Positions 44,432 to 52,428 of a stretch of 64,000 nt of DNA are shown piece by piece (positions within the stretch are counted from its first letter, which is position 1; each line of letters starts with the position of its first letter). The stretch is taken from positions 1 through 64,000 of the forward strand of contig JAGXGA010000011.1 in assembly GCA_024636975.1 (NCBI GenBank), written 5' to 3'. Under the pieces are notes generated by a model. It was not told the origin of the DNA and did not search any database. It saw only the letters and a list, made by a program, of their open reading frames with translations. The stretch comes from Mariniphaga sp. GTDB taxonomy: Bacteria > Bacteroidota > Bacteroidia > Bacteroidales > Prolixibacteraceae. Both the position numbers and the translations under genes were made by a program.

Positions 44432-44827
44432 TTAAGTAATACAATTTAAAAGCTGTTTTAGTTTTTTGATCAATAAATCCTGATTAATGGGTTTTAAAAT
44501 GTAATCATTGAACCCTGCTTCCAGAATTTTGTGCTGTTCTTCTATAAGCATTAATGATGCAGTCTGCGCTATCATAGGAATATCAACATTAAATTCCCTG
44601 ATTTTGCAGGCTGTCTCTATACCGTTCATTCCGGGCATTCTGATATCCATAAGAATGAGGCTGATATCGGGATTTTCCAAAAGGGCCTGAATCGTATCTT
44701 CACCATTCCAGGTGTGTATAATTTCGGCTCCGGATTCTTTAAGAATATATTCCAGGAGGTAGAAACTATTTTCGTCATCTTCAGCAACCAGTATTTTTTG
44801 GCCTGCTAAATAGTTATCTGTTTTCAT
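44432..44827 (-). CDS. Single-domain response regulator (CheY-like receiver)
   Basis: A 131-aa receiver domain. Landmarks are ILVAEDDENSFYLLEYIL (acidic pocket), SLILMDIRMPGMNGIE (phospho-acceptor Asp), the switch threonine in MIAQTAS and the lysine in DYILKPINQDLL. The sequence resembles receivers found at the C-terminus of hybrid kinases, so it may be a stand-alone receiver that takes phosphate from a kinase elsewhere. No kinase is adjacent. No output domain. Confidence 0.9.
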   Translation of the reverse strand: MKTDNYLAGQKILVAEDDENSFYLLEYILKESGAEIIHTWNGEDTIQALLENPDISLILMDIRMPGMNGIETACKIREFNVDIPMIAQTASLMLIEEQHKILEAGFNDYILKPINQDLLIKKLKQLLNCIT

Positions 44828-45861
44828 ATGTCCGTTCCTTTATAATAATACTGTAAAGGTATATGCAAAATAAAAACCAAAAAGGTAATTTATTTATATA
44901 CAGACAATTACAGGCGTAATGAAAAGTGTTGCAGGGAGAAAGGGAGCCGGCAGTCACTTCAGACACTTTTTTATATATGTTCATTTAAATACAAGTTTCT
45001 GATTACCTTACGGTTACTCTGGTGGATCAAAAGAGGTTCTCAGGCTTTATTTTGAGTGATAAATAGAAATGCATTTTGTTTTTTACCAATAATAAAGAAC
45101 CTTTTCTGCAAAAGCATCAGCGATCTAACGAATTAATTAAAAACGATTTAAGCCTTTAACAAACTTTCAATTATTGAAAATTTCCACATAAATTGTGGTT
45201 AGTTGTAGAAAACGGTATCAATGAGAATCGTTTTTGGAAGCTGCACCCGTTTTCTAAATAGTATAGATTTTTTTTTCGCCACAGATTGCACAAATTTGCA
45301 CAGATTCTTTTCGTGAAATCCGTGTAATTAGTGGATAACTATCGGGTGGTGTGGTTTCCTGCCCGGCTGCTACCGTTCGGACAGGACTGCCCGGCTGATT
45401 CCGTTCGGACGGGTGAATCACGCATTCTGATAGCAGGGCAGAGAGATTGATTGAGATTGATAGAGATTGGTGGAGATTGAAAGAGATTGGAAAATCAAGG
45501 CCTTCAAATAAAGCAATTCCTGGATCGGGAGACCGGGTGGCACGAATTCCTTTCGCGCATTCTGTATTTCTGTTGTTTTACCATTCAGTTTTTCAATCCC
45601 GTGGGAAGGTAAAAGAGAAAGATTGTTGCAGTCCTTTCTTTTAATTGTCTGAACCTTGATTCACAGGATTACCTTGATTATCTTCTAATCATGGTCATCA
45701 GGTTAATCAAGAGAATCATGGTACAGACTTTCCTGGTCATCATGTTATTCAGGAAAATCGTGGTTCAGACATTTTCGTTTCGGGTAACTTGTTTTCCGAA
45801 TGGCATCCCGGACCAGACCAATCAACTTTTTCTATATTTGCCCTTTAGTTAAATTTAAAAT
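44828..45861. repeat. 1-kb intergenic region without a gene
   Basis: The ORF at 45447-45644 runs through repeat sequence and is rejected. Contents are GCCACAGATTGCACAAATTTGCACAGATT at 45280, a long hairpin repeat with two CGTTCGGAC(A/G)GG units (45344-45427), GAGATTGATTGAGATTGATAG units (45447-45492), a CCTGGATCGGGAGACCGGG repeat (45501-45565), and TCTGAACC / AATCATGGTCATCAGGTTAATC units (45650-45775). No RNA gene is recognised. Confidence 0.7.
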
Positions 45862-46332
45862 ATGGATAATGATGTTCTACATTTTAGTACTCTGGACGAT
45901 GGCTATGATTATTTCATAAACGACAGATGGAGAAAGAAATATCATTTCAGAATTTTTACGTTTCCTGTCCCATCGGGTATACTTTCAGAAGCTGTTGAGG
46001 TTATAGATGAATCATCAAAAAGAGTTCCCAGGAGATTTTCAGTTTTATCAGACTTTCATGCCAATACAGAACAGGCAGAATTACAGCTTAAAACTAAAAT
46101 AAAAAAAAGCATTAATCAGAGGCATTTAAAACGGGGGAAGCCGGAAATTTCAGAAGAAGATGTTATAAGGGGAACGATAGGTTATACCGGCTATGCCGAT
46201 ACAGCATTCGATTTGCAGTTTGAAATTGATGGCAGGAGAATCACGGTGGAACAATTTGTTAAAATGCTGGATGTTTACCAGGGGTTTAATTTCAAGCTAA
46301 AGATTTATGATCCGACTGATGATATGGACTAA
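45862..46332 (+). CDS. Hypothetical cytoplasmic protein
   Basis: A 156-aa soluble protein, unrecognised. It is rich in charged and aromatic residues (HFSTLDDGYDYFINDRWRKKYHFRIFTFPVPSG at the start). The middle is helical and lysine-rich (AELQLKTKIKKSINQRHLKRGK), and the end is VEQFVKMLDVYQGFNFKLKIYDPTDDMD. The TAA stop is followed in the same frame by 28 more codons that end in FEDPTEDND, much like this gene's own DPTDDMD ending. This could be an old partial duplication or a longer ancestral tail. A second small protein gene follows 105 bases later. Confidence 0.7.
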   Translation: MDNDVLHFSTLDDGYDYFINDRWRKKYHFRIFTFPVPSGILSEAVEVIDESSKRVPRRFSVLSDFHANTEQAELQLKTKIKKSINQRHLKRGKPEISEEDVIRGTIGYTGYADTAFDLQFEIDGRRITVEQFVKMLDVYQGFNFKLKIYDPTDDMD

Positions 46333-46437
46333 AACAGTGGTTTAAAAAAATTGAAGAAAAACATAACCAGTAAGCATAAATGGACTTCTTTTGAAGATCC
46401 AACAGAGGATAATGATTAAAATAATTGATTGTAATTG

Positions 46438-46860
46438 ATGCAAAAGATTTATGTAGATTTTATAGATGGCACAAAATATTTAGTTCCGGTAAATGCGGAA
46501 GAAATAGGGCCTGAAATGTATCTGATACTGGATGACGAAGAATATAAAAATAAAGATTCAAGTGAGCTGTTCGAGTTTTATCCCGGCGATATTGTAGAAG
46601 CAGAAGATACAGATGACCTGGATTTGGAATATCAGCATGTGGCTGTTTCATTAATTTCAGCTGGTGAAAATTCACTTGAAAGAAGATATTTAAGATTTAA
46701 ATTTTACAGTACCCAAAGATTAATGACTGTTAGTAAAGAAACAGCAGAAGAATATAAAGAAGTTATTGAACGTATTGTTGATGAAAAGAGAAAAGGTTTG
46801 TTCTTCTATAAAGGCATCACCGAAACTGTAGAATTCCTTTATGGCTTTGTGAAAAAATGA
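46438..46860 (+). CDS. Hypothetical acidic protein
   Basis: About 140 aa from the ATG at 46438; the track uses the TTG three bases earlier. It starts MQKIYVDFIDGTKYLVPVNAEEIG, with an acidic stretch (LDDEEYKNKDSSELFEFYPGDIVEAEDTDDLDLEY) and a helical C-terminus (TAEEYKEVIERIVDEKRKGLFFYKG). No membrane segment or known motif. It probably shares a transcript with the 156-aa gene upstream. No function assigned. Confidence 0.7.
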   Translation: MQKIYVDFIDGTKYLVPVNAEEIGPEMYLILDDEEYKNKDSSELFEFYPGDIVEAEDTDDLDLEYQHVAVSLISAGENSLERRYLRFKFYSTQRLMTVSKETAEEYKEVIERIVDEKRKGLFFYKGITETVEFLYGFVKK

Positions 46861-47362
46861 CCTTTGTAATTATGCTGATTCGGGTGTTAAAGAGGGGAGG
46901 GGTTATCTATTGATGAAAGGAATTAGCACAACTTTTTCTGACAGCGATGAAAGACAGCATCGGATGACATTCCTTCAAACAAAGAAATGCCTGGATCGGG
47001 ATACCGGGTGGTACGAATTTCTGTCACGCAAACTGATACCAGGGAAGAGGGGATATTTTCTTAATTGTCTGAACCTTGATTCATAGGACTATCTTGATTA
47101 CCCTGATTCCTTAAAATCATGGACATCATGTTAATCAAGCGAATCATGGTTCAGACTTTTATGGACATCATGTGAATCAGGAAAATCAGGGTTCAGACTT
47201 TCCTTTAATCCTGTCCATCAGGTTAATCAGGAAAATCGTGTTGTCCCGCAGGGCATCGGGATTAACAACTTCCGGTTAGTGTGTTATATTACCCATGCTC
47301 ATTTCATGCAATTAAAATTCTTTTCTTCAAATATACCGGGCATAACAAATGAGGCAGTGGGC
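46861..47362. repeat. Intergenic repeats
   Basis: A CCTGGATCGGGATACCGGG repeat lies at 46972-47035. Bases 47063-47240 hold five or so imperfect units of the TCTGAACC ... AATCATGG(A/T)CATCA(G/T)GTTAATCA family in alternating phase. No gene or RNA is evident. Confidence 0.7.
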
Positions 47363-47779
47363 TTAACTTAAATTCTCATGAAGGCATAAAATATTTCCTT
47401 CAGGATCTTTGAACCAGGCAGCTTTTTCCGATCCAATTGTGCAGATATGATTAATGGTTTTAATGTCAGGGAGATCATAATCCTCGAAGGCAATACCTTT
47501 TTCCTGAAGCTGTTCAACTACTTTGTCAATGTCTTTAATTTGGAATGTTAGCGCAGTATGCTCAGCTTTTGTCCCTTCATCTTTTTGAAGTAGGCTAATA
47601 CGGGTTCCCTGTCCTCCCTCAAAAGTTTGATTACCTTCGGCGGTGACCTTTCCTGGTTTTAATCCCAGCGTTTCTTTATAAAACCGATATGCACGTTCCC
47701 GGTCCTTAACCGGAAGGATAACTGTGATCCCTGCTTTTGCCAGTGTTTCCATTTGCTGTTCCTTCTTAAATGTTTTCAT
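47363..47779 (-). CDS. VOC-family (glyoxalase-like) protein
   Basis: A single-domain vicinal-oxygen-chelate protein, about 138 aa from the ATG at 47779; an ATG at 47752 is also possible. The long track start (47947) overlaps the next gene and adds non-family sequence. The fold is marked by ITVILPVKDRERAYRFYKETLGLKPG, ALTFQIKDIDKVVEQLQEKGI and AAWFKDPEGNILCLHENLS. The last contains the glutamate/asparagine region that usually closes the metal site. Substrate is unknown. Its 5' end faces the divergently transcribed PSD-like gene. Confidence 0.85.
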   Translation of the reverse strand: MKTFKKEQQMETLAKAGITVILPVKDRERAYRFYKETLGLKPGKVTAEGNQTFEGGQGTRISLLQKDEGTKAEHTALTFQIKDIDKVVEQLQEKGIAFEDYDLPDIKTINHICTIGSEKAAWFKDPEGNILCLHENLS

Positions 47780-47966
47780 TACTGTGTGATACGAACTGAC
47801 AAAAGGTTTGGTTTCATAAAAACATTTTAGTTTGACGAAAGCTTGATTGAACAATTGGATAATGGAGCTTGAACTGAAATGACCTTGGAAATCGCCCGCA
47901 ACCGGCAACTTTTCATATCGCAAAACGTTGACATTCATTGAAGTCATAATTGTTGATCAAATAATA

Positions 47967-49250
47967 ATGAAAAAGCTTAATCTGTACGTATTCTCACTTT
48001 TCTTTCTTTTGTTGTTTTCTTTCACAGATCAATCCAGGCAAAATGAAAGTAGTAAAAGTGACTATGGCTCTAAGACCAGAGAATTAATAAACCTTGTTGA
48101 TGCAAATCCAGAAATTAAATCATTGCTATTAGCTTCAATCGAACAGGCCAGGAAAATCAATCCGGATAAGCAAACAAACCCGGCTCAAACATTAGAGGAG
48201 TATTACGAATTTGTTGCATTGACTGAAAATGCAATGCCTTGGCAATTCTTAGAAGTTGATTATGCAAATTCCTTGTATGAAAGAATCGACCAAAGTTTGT
48301 GCTACTTCTTTTTTATAAATGACCAACCGCTTGATGCTCTGGAGGGAAAGGGATACTTTAATAATTCCTTACAATACCATGAGCCTTACAAATCGTGGTT
48401 AACCAGCTTTAATAAGTCCTATGGTGAATATATGGATTCAGAAGCCTCCTGGAACGAGGATTATTATCAAATCGCCTTGTCGGATGGGATTTTTGGTCTG
48501 CAAAATGGTTGGTACGAAGACCCTTCCAACTGGAATACCTTTAATCAATTCTTTGCGAGGCATTTAACGTCTCCTGCCGAAAGACCCATTGCAGAGCCGT
48601 GTGATAATAGCGTAGTGGTATCCCCGGCAGATGCCCAGCCTCAGGGCGTATGGGCCATTGATAGCAATTCTGTGATTATCGAGAAAGAGGGGATTGCGAT
48701 TAAATCAGCAACTTTATACGATTTAAAAAATCTTATCGGAAGGGAAAGCGAATACGTTGAATCATTTGCGAATGGTACCTTCACCCATTCATTTTTGGAT
48801 GTTGGTGATTACCATCGGTATCATTTTCCGCTAAGTGGAGTAGTAAAAGAAATGCGCATCATTCCCGGTGAAAGCGTTTCAGGCGGCTACACCACCTGGG
48901 ATCCGAAAAATAAGCGATACCAATTTGATGCTTCCTCGGTGGCCTGGCAAGCCATTGAGACGCGAGGGTGTGTGATTTTAGAAACGGAAGAATATGGCTT
49001 AGTTGCGTTGCTCCCTGTAGGTATGTGGCCAGTTTCTTCTGTAAACTTTGAAGACAATTTGCAAGTTGGTGATCAAGTTTCAAAAGGCGATATGCTGGGC
49101 TACTTTCTTTTTGGAGGGTCGGATTTCATCATGATATTTCAAGATAAGGCACAATTCACGTTAAACGCTCCCAGGAATTTAGAAAGTGACTCATATCAAC
49201 ACCTATTGATGGGTGAACGACTCGGATATTTTGGTAAAGGTAACCAATAA
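47967..49250 (+). CDS. Secreted phosphatidylserine decarboxylase-like protein
   Basis: A 427-aa protein from the ATG at 47967 (MKKLNLYVFSLFFLLLFSF), with a signal peptide; the track start adds 13 residues that overlap the VOC gene. After an N-terminal helical part (30-160) comes a PSD-type domain: FNQFFARHLTSPAERPI, VVSPADAQPQGVWAID, the catalytic histidine block FTHSFLDVGDYHRYHFPLSG, and the pro-enzyme cleavage region LFGGSDFIMIF. The Gly-Ser pair is kept, though the usual residue after Ser is different. PSDs are normally cytoplasmic-side membrane enzymes, so export is unusual; these exported relatives may decarboxylate other amino compounds. Confidence 0.82.
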   Translation: MKKLNLYVFSLFFLLLFSFTDQSRQNESSKSDYGSKTRELINLVDANPEIKSLLLASIEQARKINPDKQTNPAQTLEEYYEFVALTENAMPWQFLEVDYANSLYERIDQSLCYFFFINDQPLDALEGKGYFNNSLQYHEPYKSWLTSFNKSYGEYMDSEASWNEDYYQIALSDGIFGLQNGWYEDPSNWNTFNQFFARHLTSPAERPIAEPCDNSVVVSPADAQPQGVWAIDSNSVIIEKEGIAIKSATLYDLKNLIGRESEYVESFANGTFTHSFLDVGDYHRYHFPLSGVVKEMRIIPGESVSGGYTTWDPKNKRYQFDASSVAWQAIETRGCVILETEEYGLVALLPVGMWPVSSVNFEDNLQVGDQVSKGDMLGYFLFGGSDFIMIFQDKAQFTLNAPRNLESDSYQHLLMGERLGYFGKGNQ

Positions 49251-49253
49251 CAA

Positions 49254-49835
49254 ATGCCAAGGCGGCGGCTAACGACCCAATCTCCCCTAAATACTGAAGG
49301 TGATTTTTACAGACTCAAATTTGTTCTCCCTGACTCTTCAGTATTATCTGACACTGTGATACTTTCTGATTTTAATGGATTTGAAAATTATCTGAATTAT
49401 AACTTAAACCTTGAAAAGAAAATTGAAATAGGATTTACTGACATTAACCTACTTAATAGTATGGAACTTAAAGAGATAAAGTTTGATAATCAGCAAGTAT
49501 ACGAGCCTATACTTTATTTACAGCCTTATCAGGTAAATGAATTTCATACGATTTACTACAATTCGACCATGCCAATCGAGGATGTAAAAAAGGTTGAGAG
49601 TACTGTTAAGAGGTTAAGTTCGTATTTTCCGATAAACCAGCAGGTTGACATTGTATTTTTGGATACAGAACCAGATTATACGATTAAATTCTTTGTGGTT
49701 AAAGATTTGTGGCAAAATGCCGGAGTAACAGAAAGACTTAAAAGCACAGTTGATTATATAAAAAGTAGCGGAGTTAACAAAAAAATTAATTTAGTATTAA
49801 TAGATAATCAGACTTTTAAAGAGATACAAATATAA
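49254..49835 (+). CDS. Hypothetical protein starting in repeat-like sequence
   Basis: A 193-aa protein, unrecognised. Only the first 13 residues (MPRRRLTTQSPLN) look odd: they are encoded by GGCGGCGGCTAACGACCC, repeat-like DNA similar to that at 343-353. The rest is a regular soluble protein (YRLKFVLPDSSVLSDTV, IEIGFTDINLL, KKINLVLIDNQTF). The real start may have been lost when this DNA joined the PSD-like gene, whose stop is only 3 bases away. No membrane segments or known motifs. Confidence 0.6.
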   Translation: MPRRRLTTQSPLNTEGDFYRLKFVLPDSSVLSDTVILSDFNGFENYLNYNLNLEKKIEIGFTDINLLNSMELKEIKFDNQQVYEPILYLQPYQVNEFHTIYYNSTMPIEDVKKVESTVKRLSSYFPINQQVDIVFLDTEPDYTIKFFVVKDLWQNAGVTERLKSTVDYIKSSGVNKKINLVLIDNQTFKEIQI

Positions 49836-49995
49836 GCCACGTTCAACACAACACGCGGTATAAAAAATTGCCGGCATTCAGCAATAATGATTGCTTCCTT
49901 ATTGGCAGTGATGTTAGAATAAAAGTTCCTCAAAATAAATTCTTGCTGAAAAGTAATTTATTATTTACCTTTGAATGTGATTTAGAAGTATACAA

Positions 49996-50184
49996 ATGAA
50001 ATGTTCTGAACTATATCGACTTTTGAAGAAAGATGGCTGGTTTCCAATTTCACAAAAAGGGTCACATGTTAAATTGAAACATGATCATAAAGATGGTATA
50101 ATAATTTTTCCAAATCATGGAAGCCAGGAAGTCGGAAAAGGGCTTGAGAAAAAAATACTGAAGGATGCAGGAATAATATTGTAA
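49996..50184 (+). CDS. hicA: HicA-family toxin
   Basis: A 62-aa mRNA interferase toxin of the HicA type, with a double-stranded RNA-binding-like fold. The sequence has LYRLLKKDGWFPISQKGSHVKLKHD, with the catalytic histidine in GSHVKL, then IIIFPNHGSQEVGKGLEKKILKDAGI. It is followed ten bases later by its antitoxin gene, toxin first, as is usual for this family. The pair appears intact. Confidence 0.92.
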   Translation: MKCSELYRLLKKDGWFPISQKGSHVKLKHDHKDGIIIFPNHGSQEVGKGLEKKILKDAGIIL

Positions 50185-50194
50185 AACAGGAATT

Positions 50195-50590
50195 ATGAAA
50201 AAATATAAGAAAAAAGTAAAAATAATTGTAGAGAAAACAAAGACAGGATTTTCGGCTTATTCTGAAGAATATCCAATATTCACGACGGGAAGGACTATTC
50301 CTGAATTATTAAATAATGCACTCGAAGCTACTCAATTAAATTTTGAAAAGGATTTTGAAATTACACATGAAAATTTGAAATTTGAAATTGACTTTGCACA
50401 ATTTTTTCAATACTACAAAGTGCTGAATTCAAAATTTCTTGCAGAAAAAATTGGAATGAATCCAACTTTACTGTCTCAATATGTGCAAGGACATAAAAAA
50501 CCATCTGAAAGCCAAACTGAAAAGATATTAAGTGGAATTCATCAAATTGGACAAGAATTATCTGAAATGAATTTAATATATAGAAGTTAA
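50195..50590 (+). CDS. hicB: HicB-family antitoxin with HTH
   Basis: A 131-aa antitoxin. The N-terminal HicB fold is KVKIIVEKTKTGFSAYSEEYPIFTTGRTIPELLNNALEATQLNF, a partly degraded RNase-H-like domain that neutralises HicA. The C-terminal half is a helix-turn-helix (VLNSKFLAEKIGMNPTLLSQYVQGHKKPSESQTEKIL) for autoregulation of the operon. It completes the HicAB pair. Confidence 0.9.
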   Translation: MKKYKKKVKIIVEKTKTGFSAYSEEYPIFTTGRTIPELLNNALEATQLNFEKDFEITHENLKFEIDFAQFFQYYKVLNSKFLAEKIGMNPTLLSQYVQGHKKPSESQTEKILSGIHQIGQELSEMNLIYRS

Positions 50591-50668
50591 ACCACAGGCT
50601 ATAACATAGTGCAAATTTCAGGGCTGGGTCTGGTGGTATTCGATCGTCGGATTCACGATTGATTTCCC

Positions 50669-51121
50669 TTGTCCGTTGGATTACCGTTAGCAACAGCTTT
50701 TTTGATTGTTGGAGGAAGTTTGGAAAATAAGAAATTCTCCAGGTCTGCCGAAGGTTTATTAAATGGAAAAGCGTACATTTTTAATACAAAGGGGTTTTTT
50801 AAGAAATACACTGAAATTATTGATGTTGCTGATAAAATAGTTATTGGTAAAATCGAATACAACAGCTGGAAAACAAAAGCAAAAATAGTGGTTAACGGCA
50901 AAACGGTTCATTTCAGGTATGCCAATTTCCTGAACACCAAATGGCAACTTGTTGATTCTGATGGAATCATTATGACTTTCAAGGGGTCCTTAACAAGCGG
51001 CCAAGTCACTGCCAGTAAAGATGATGCTGCATTAATATTATCGGGACTGTTTGTTGTAAATTATTTCTGGCATGTACCGGTTGTCCTATTGATTGTCGTT
51101 CTTTTAATAATCGTCCGGTAA
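50669..51121 (+). CDS. Hypothetical protein with C-terminal membrane segment, start doubtful
   Basis: Up to 150 aa from a TTG; there is no ATG in the frame before residue 100, so the gene may be 5'-truncated. It contains LENKKFSRSAEGLLNGKAYIFNTKGFFKKYTEIIDVADKIVIGKIEYNSWKTKAKIVV, a beta-rich region, and ends in a membrane segment (FWHVPVVLLIVVLLIIVR). Similar small proteins occur in Bacteroidota without known function. The upstream GCTATAACATAGTGC and CCGTTAGCAACAGC sequences look like cassette or repeat junctions. Confidence 0.5.
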   Translation: MSVGLPLATAFLIVGGSLENKKFSRSAEGLLNGKAYIFNTKGFFKKYTEIIDVADKIVIGKIEYNSWKTKAKIVVNGKTVHFRYANFLNTKWQLVDSDGIIMTFKGSLTSGQVTASKDDAALILSGLFVVNYFWHVPVVLLIVVLLIIVR

Positions 51122-51214
51122 TGTAAACGTGTAAGTTAAAAAGGCTTTGGCTTGACTGGATCGCAACTATTTTCCTTGAAATAATTTAAATTTATGGTTT
51201 ATTAAAAATAGATT

Positions 51215-51886
51215 ATGGATGAGGATTGGCTGATTTATTTTGATTACAGTTTCAGATCGTGTCCGGATGCAGAAAGGCATTTGGATCCTGGTTATTTCAT
51301 AAAGGACATCAGCATGAATATTTTTAAGGAAGCAGATTTGGAGGATGATGCTTCAGAAGAACTGCTGATAGGAAAAGCCGGATTTAAAGTAATATATGCT
51401 GATCAGGCAATCAATGCAGGAGTTTATCTTTCTGATGTGTTTGATTGCTATGAATACAGCTTTCGCCACGGACAGGAAATCATTGATTTTTCTGCTGGAG
51501 AGATCAAAGGTGACATTCAGGAATTCTTTGATTATGGAGTAATCAGCAGCAACATTTGTATTATCCAGGAAATTGCCATACTCCCGGAATACAGGGGGCA
51601 TAAAATAGCAGTAAAAGCTGTGCGGGATATAATTTTTAATTACAGCCAGGTATGCAATTTATTTGTTATCCAGCCTTTCCCAATGCAATTTGAGAAAGGT
51701 ATTGCAGAAGGGGACGAGTGGGTGAATCGTCTCAATCTTGATAAATTTACAAGTCCTAAAGAAACGGCTTTTCAGAAGCTGAGGGATTATTATTTGAAGT
51801 ACATGGGATTTCAACAGATTCCAGGCTATAAGAATTTGTTATTTTACTGCAGTTCGTTTAAGAATGAAAGGTTAGATGGTGATTAA
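51215..51886 (+). CDS. GNAT-like acetyltransferase
   Basis: A 223-aa protein with a GNAT pattern in the middle: ICIIQEIAILPEYRGHKIAVKAVRDIIFNY, where ILPEYRGHKIAVKA fits the acetyl-CoA binding motif (Q/RxxGxG/A, here RGHKIA). The first 110 residues are acidic and poorly matched, and the last 50 hold YYLKYMGFQQIPGYKNLLFYC, a GNAT-like end. Substrate unknown; the motif is atypical at one glycine. The gene is monocistronic. Confidence 0.65.
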   Translation: MDEDWLIYFDYSFRSCPDAERHLDPGYFIKDISMNIFKEADLEDDASEELLIGKAGFKVIYADQAINAGVYLSDVFDCYEYSFRHGQEIIDFSAGEIKGDIQEFFDYGVISSNICIIQEIAILPEYRGHKIAVKAVRDIIFNYSQVCNLFVIQPFPMQFEKGIAEGDEWVNRLNLDKFTSPKETAFQKLRDYYLKYMGFQQIPGYKNLLFYCSSFKNERLDGD

Positions 51887-52428
51887 AATTTTTACGTCGG
51901 GAAACGAGTTGACACGGTTTAGTCCCTCTGCTCCTTGCCCTCTGCCCTTTGCCCTTTGCCCTTCTTCACTTTCGCTCATAAAAGTTTTCCACAAATTCCT
52001 CCCTCCTATTGTTTTGCAATGAAATGATTTATAGATTTATTCCGTCAAACTTTTAATCCTTTATTATTGCCATACATACCGAAAACCGTACATACAAAAG
52101 TTTCCCAATAACAATTTTTTACATAAAAAGGAAATCCGTACAGCCGGCAGGTGATTTTAACAGGTACAGCAGATGGAGCAACAGCTTCCCGGATGTAACA
52201 GAGTTTTTAGTGCAATGATTTGACAGGGTAAAACCGGGTGCTGGGTGTGACTGAGATGGCGGAGCTATGAAAGGGCTTAAATTTATTGCAATAAAAAAGG
52301 AGAATATATAACATGAGAGTTGTACATATCCAACGGCCATTTGTTTAGTGAGATCAATAAATACGAATTGATAAATTAGTTAGGGGCAAGGCTAAAAAAA
52401 CCGATACAACAACCAAAAACAACTTATA
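51887..52428. other. Intergenic region ahead of the defence island
   Basis: A pyrimidine-rich CCTTGCCCTCTGCCCTTTGCCC tract (51929-51973) is the reverse-complement version of the purine tracts elsewhere. The minus-strand ORF at 52119-52340 is not supported. Bases 52386-52404 are a 19-bp word that recurs after the CBASS genes. No RNA gene is seen. Confidence 0.6.
52386..52404. repeat. Direct repeat flanking the CBASS module, left copy
   Basis: GCAAGGCTAAAAAAACCGA; the right copy at 54447-54465 is GCAAGGCTAAAAAGACCGA, 18 of 19 identical. The two copies bracket exactly the two CBASS genes. Confidence 0.75.

Noticed and set aside
45447-45644. 65-aa ORF
   Set aside because: Encoded mostly by GATTGATAGAGATTG units and a hairpin repeat.
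52119-52340. 73-aa minus-strand ORF before CBASS as a regulator
   Set aside because: No helix-turn-helix pattern, unlikely composition, and no conserved start.
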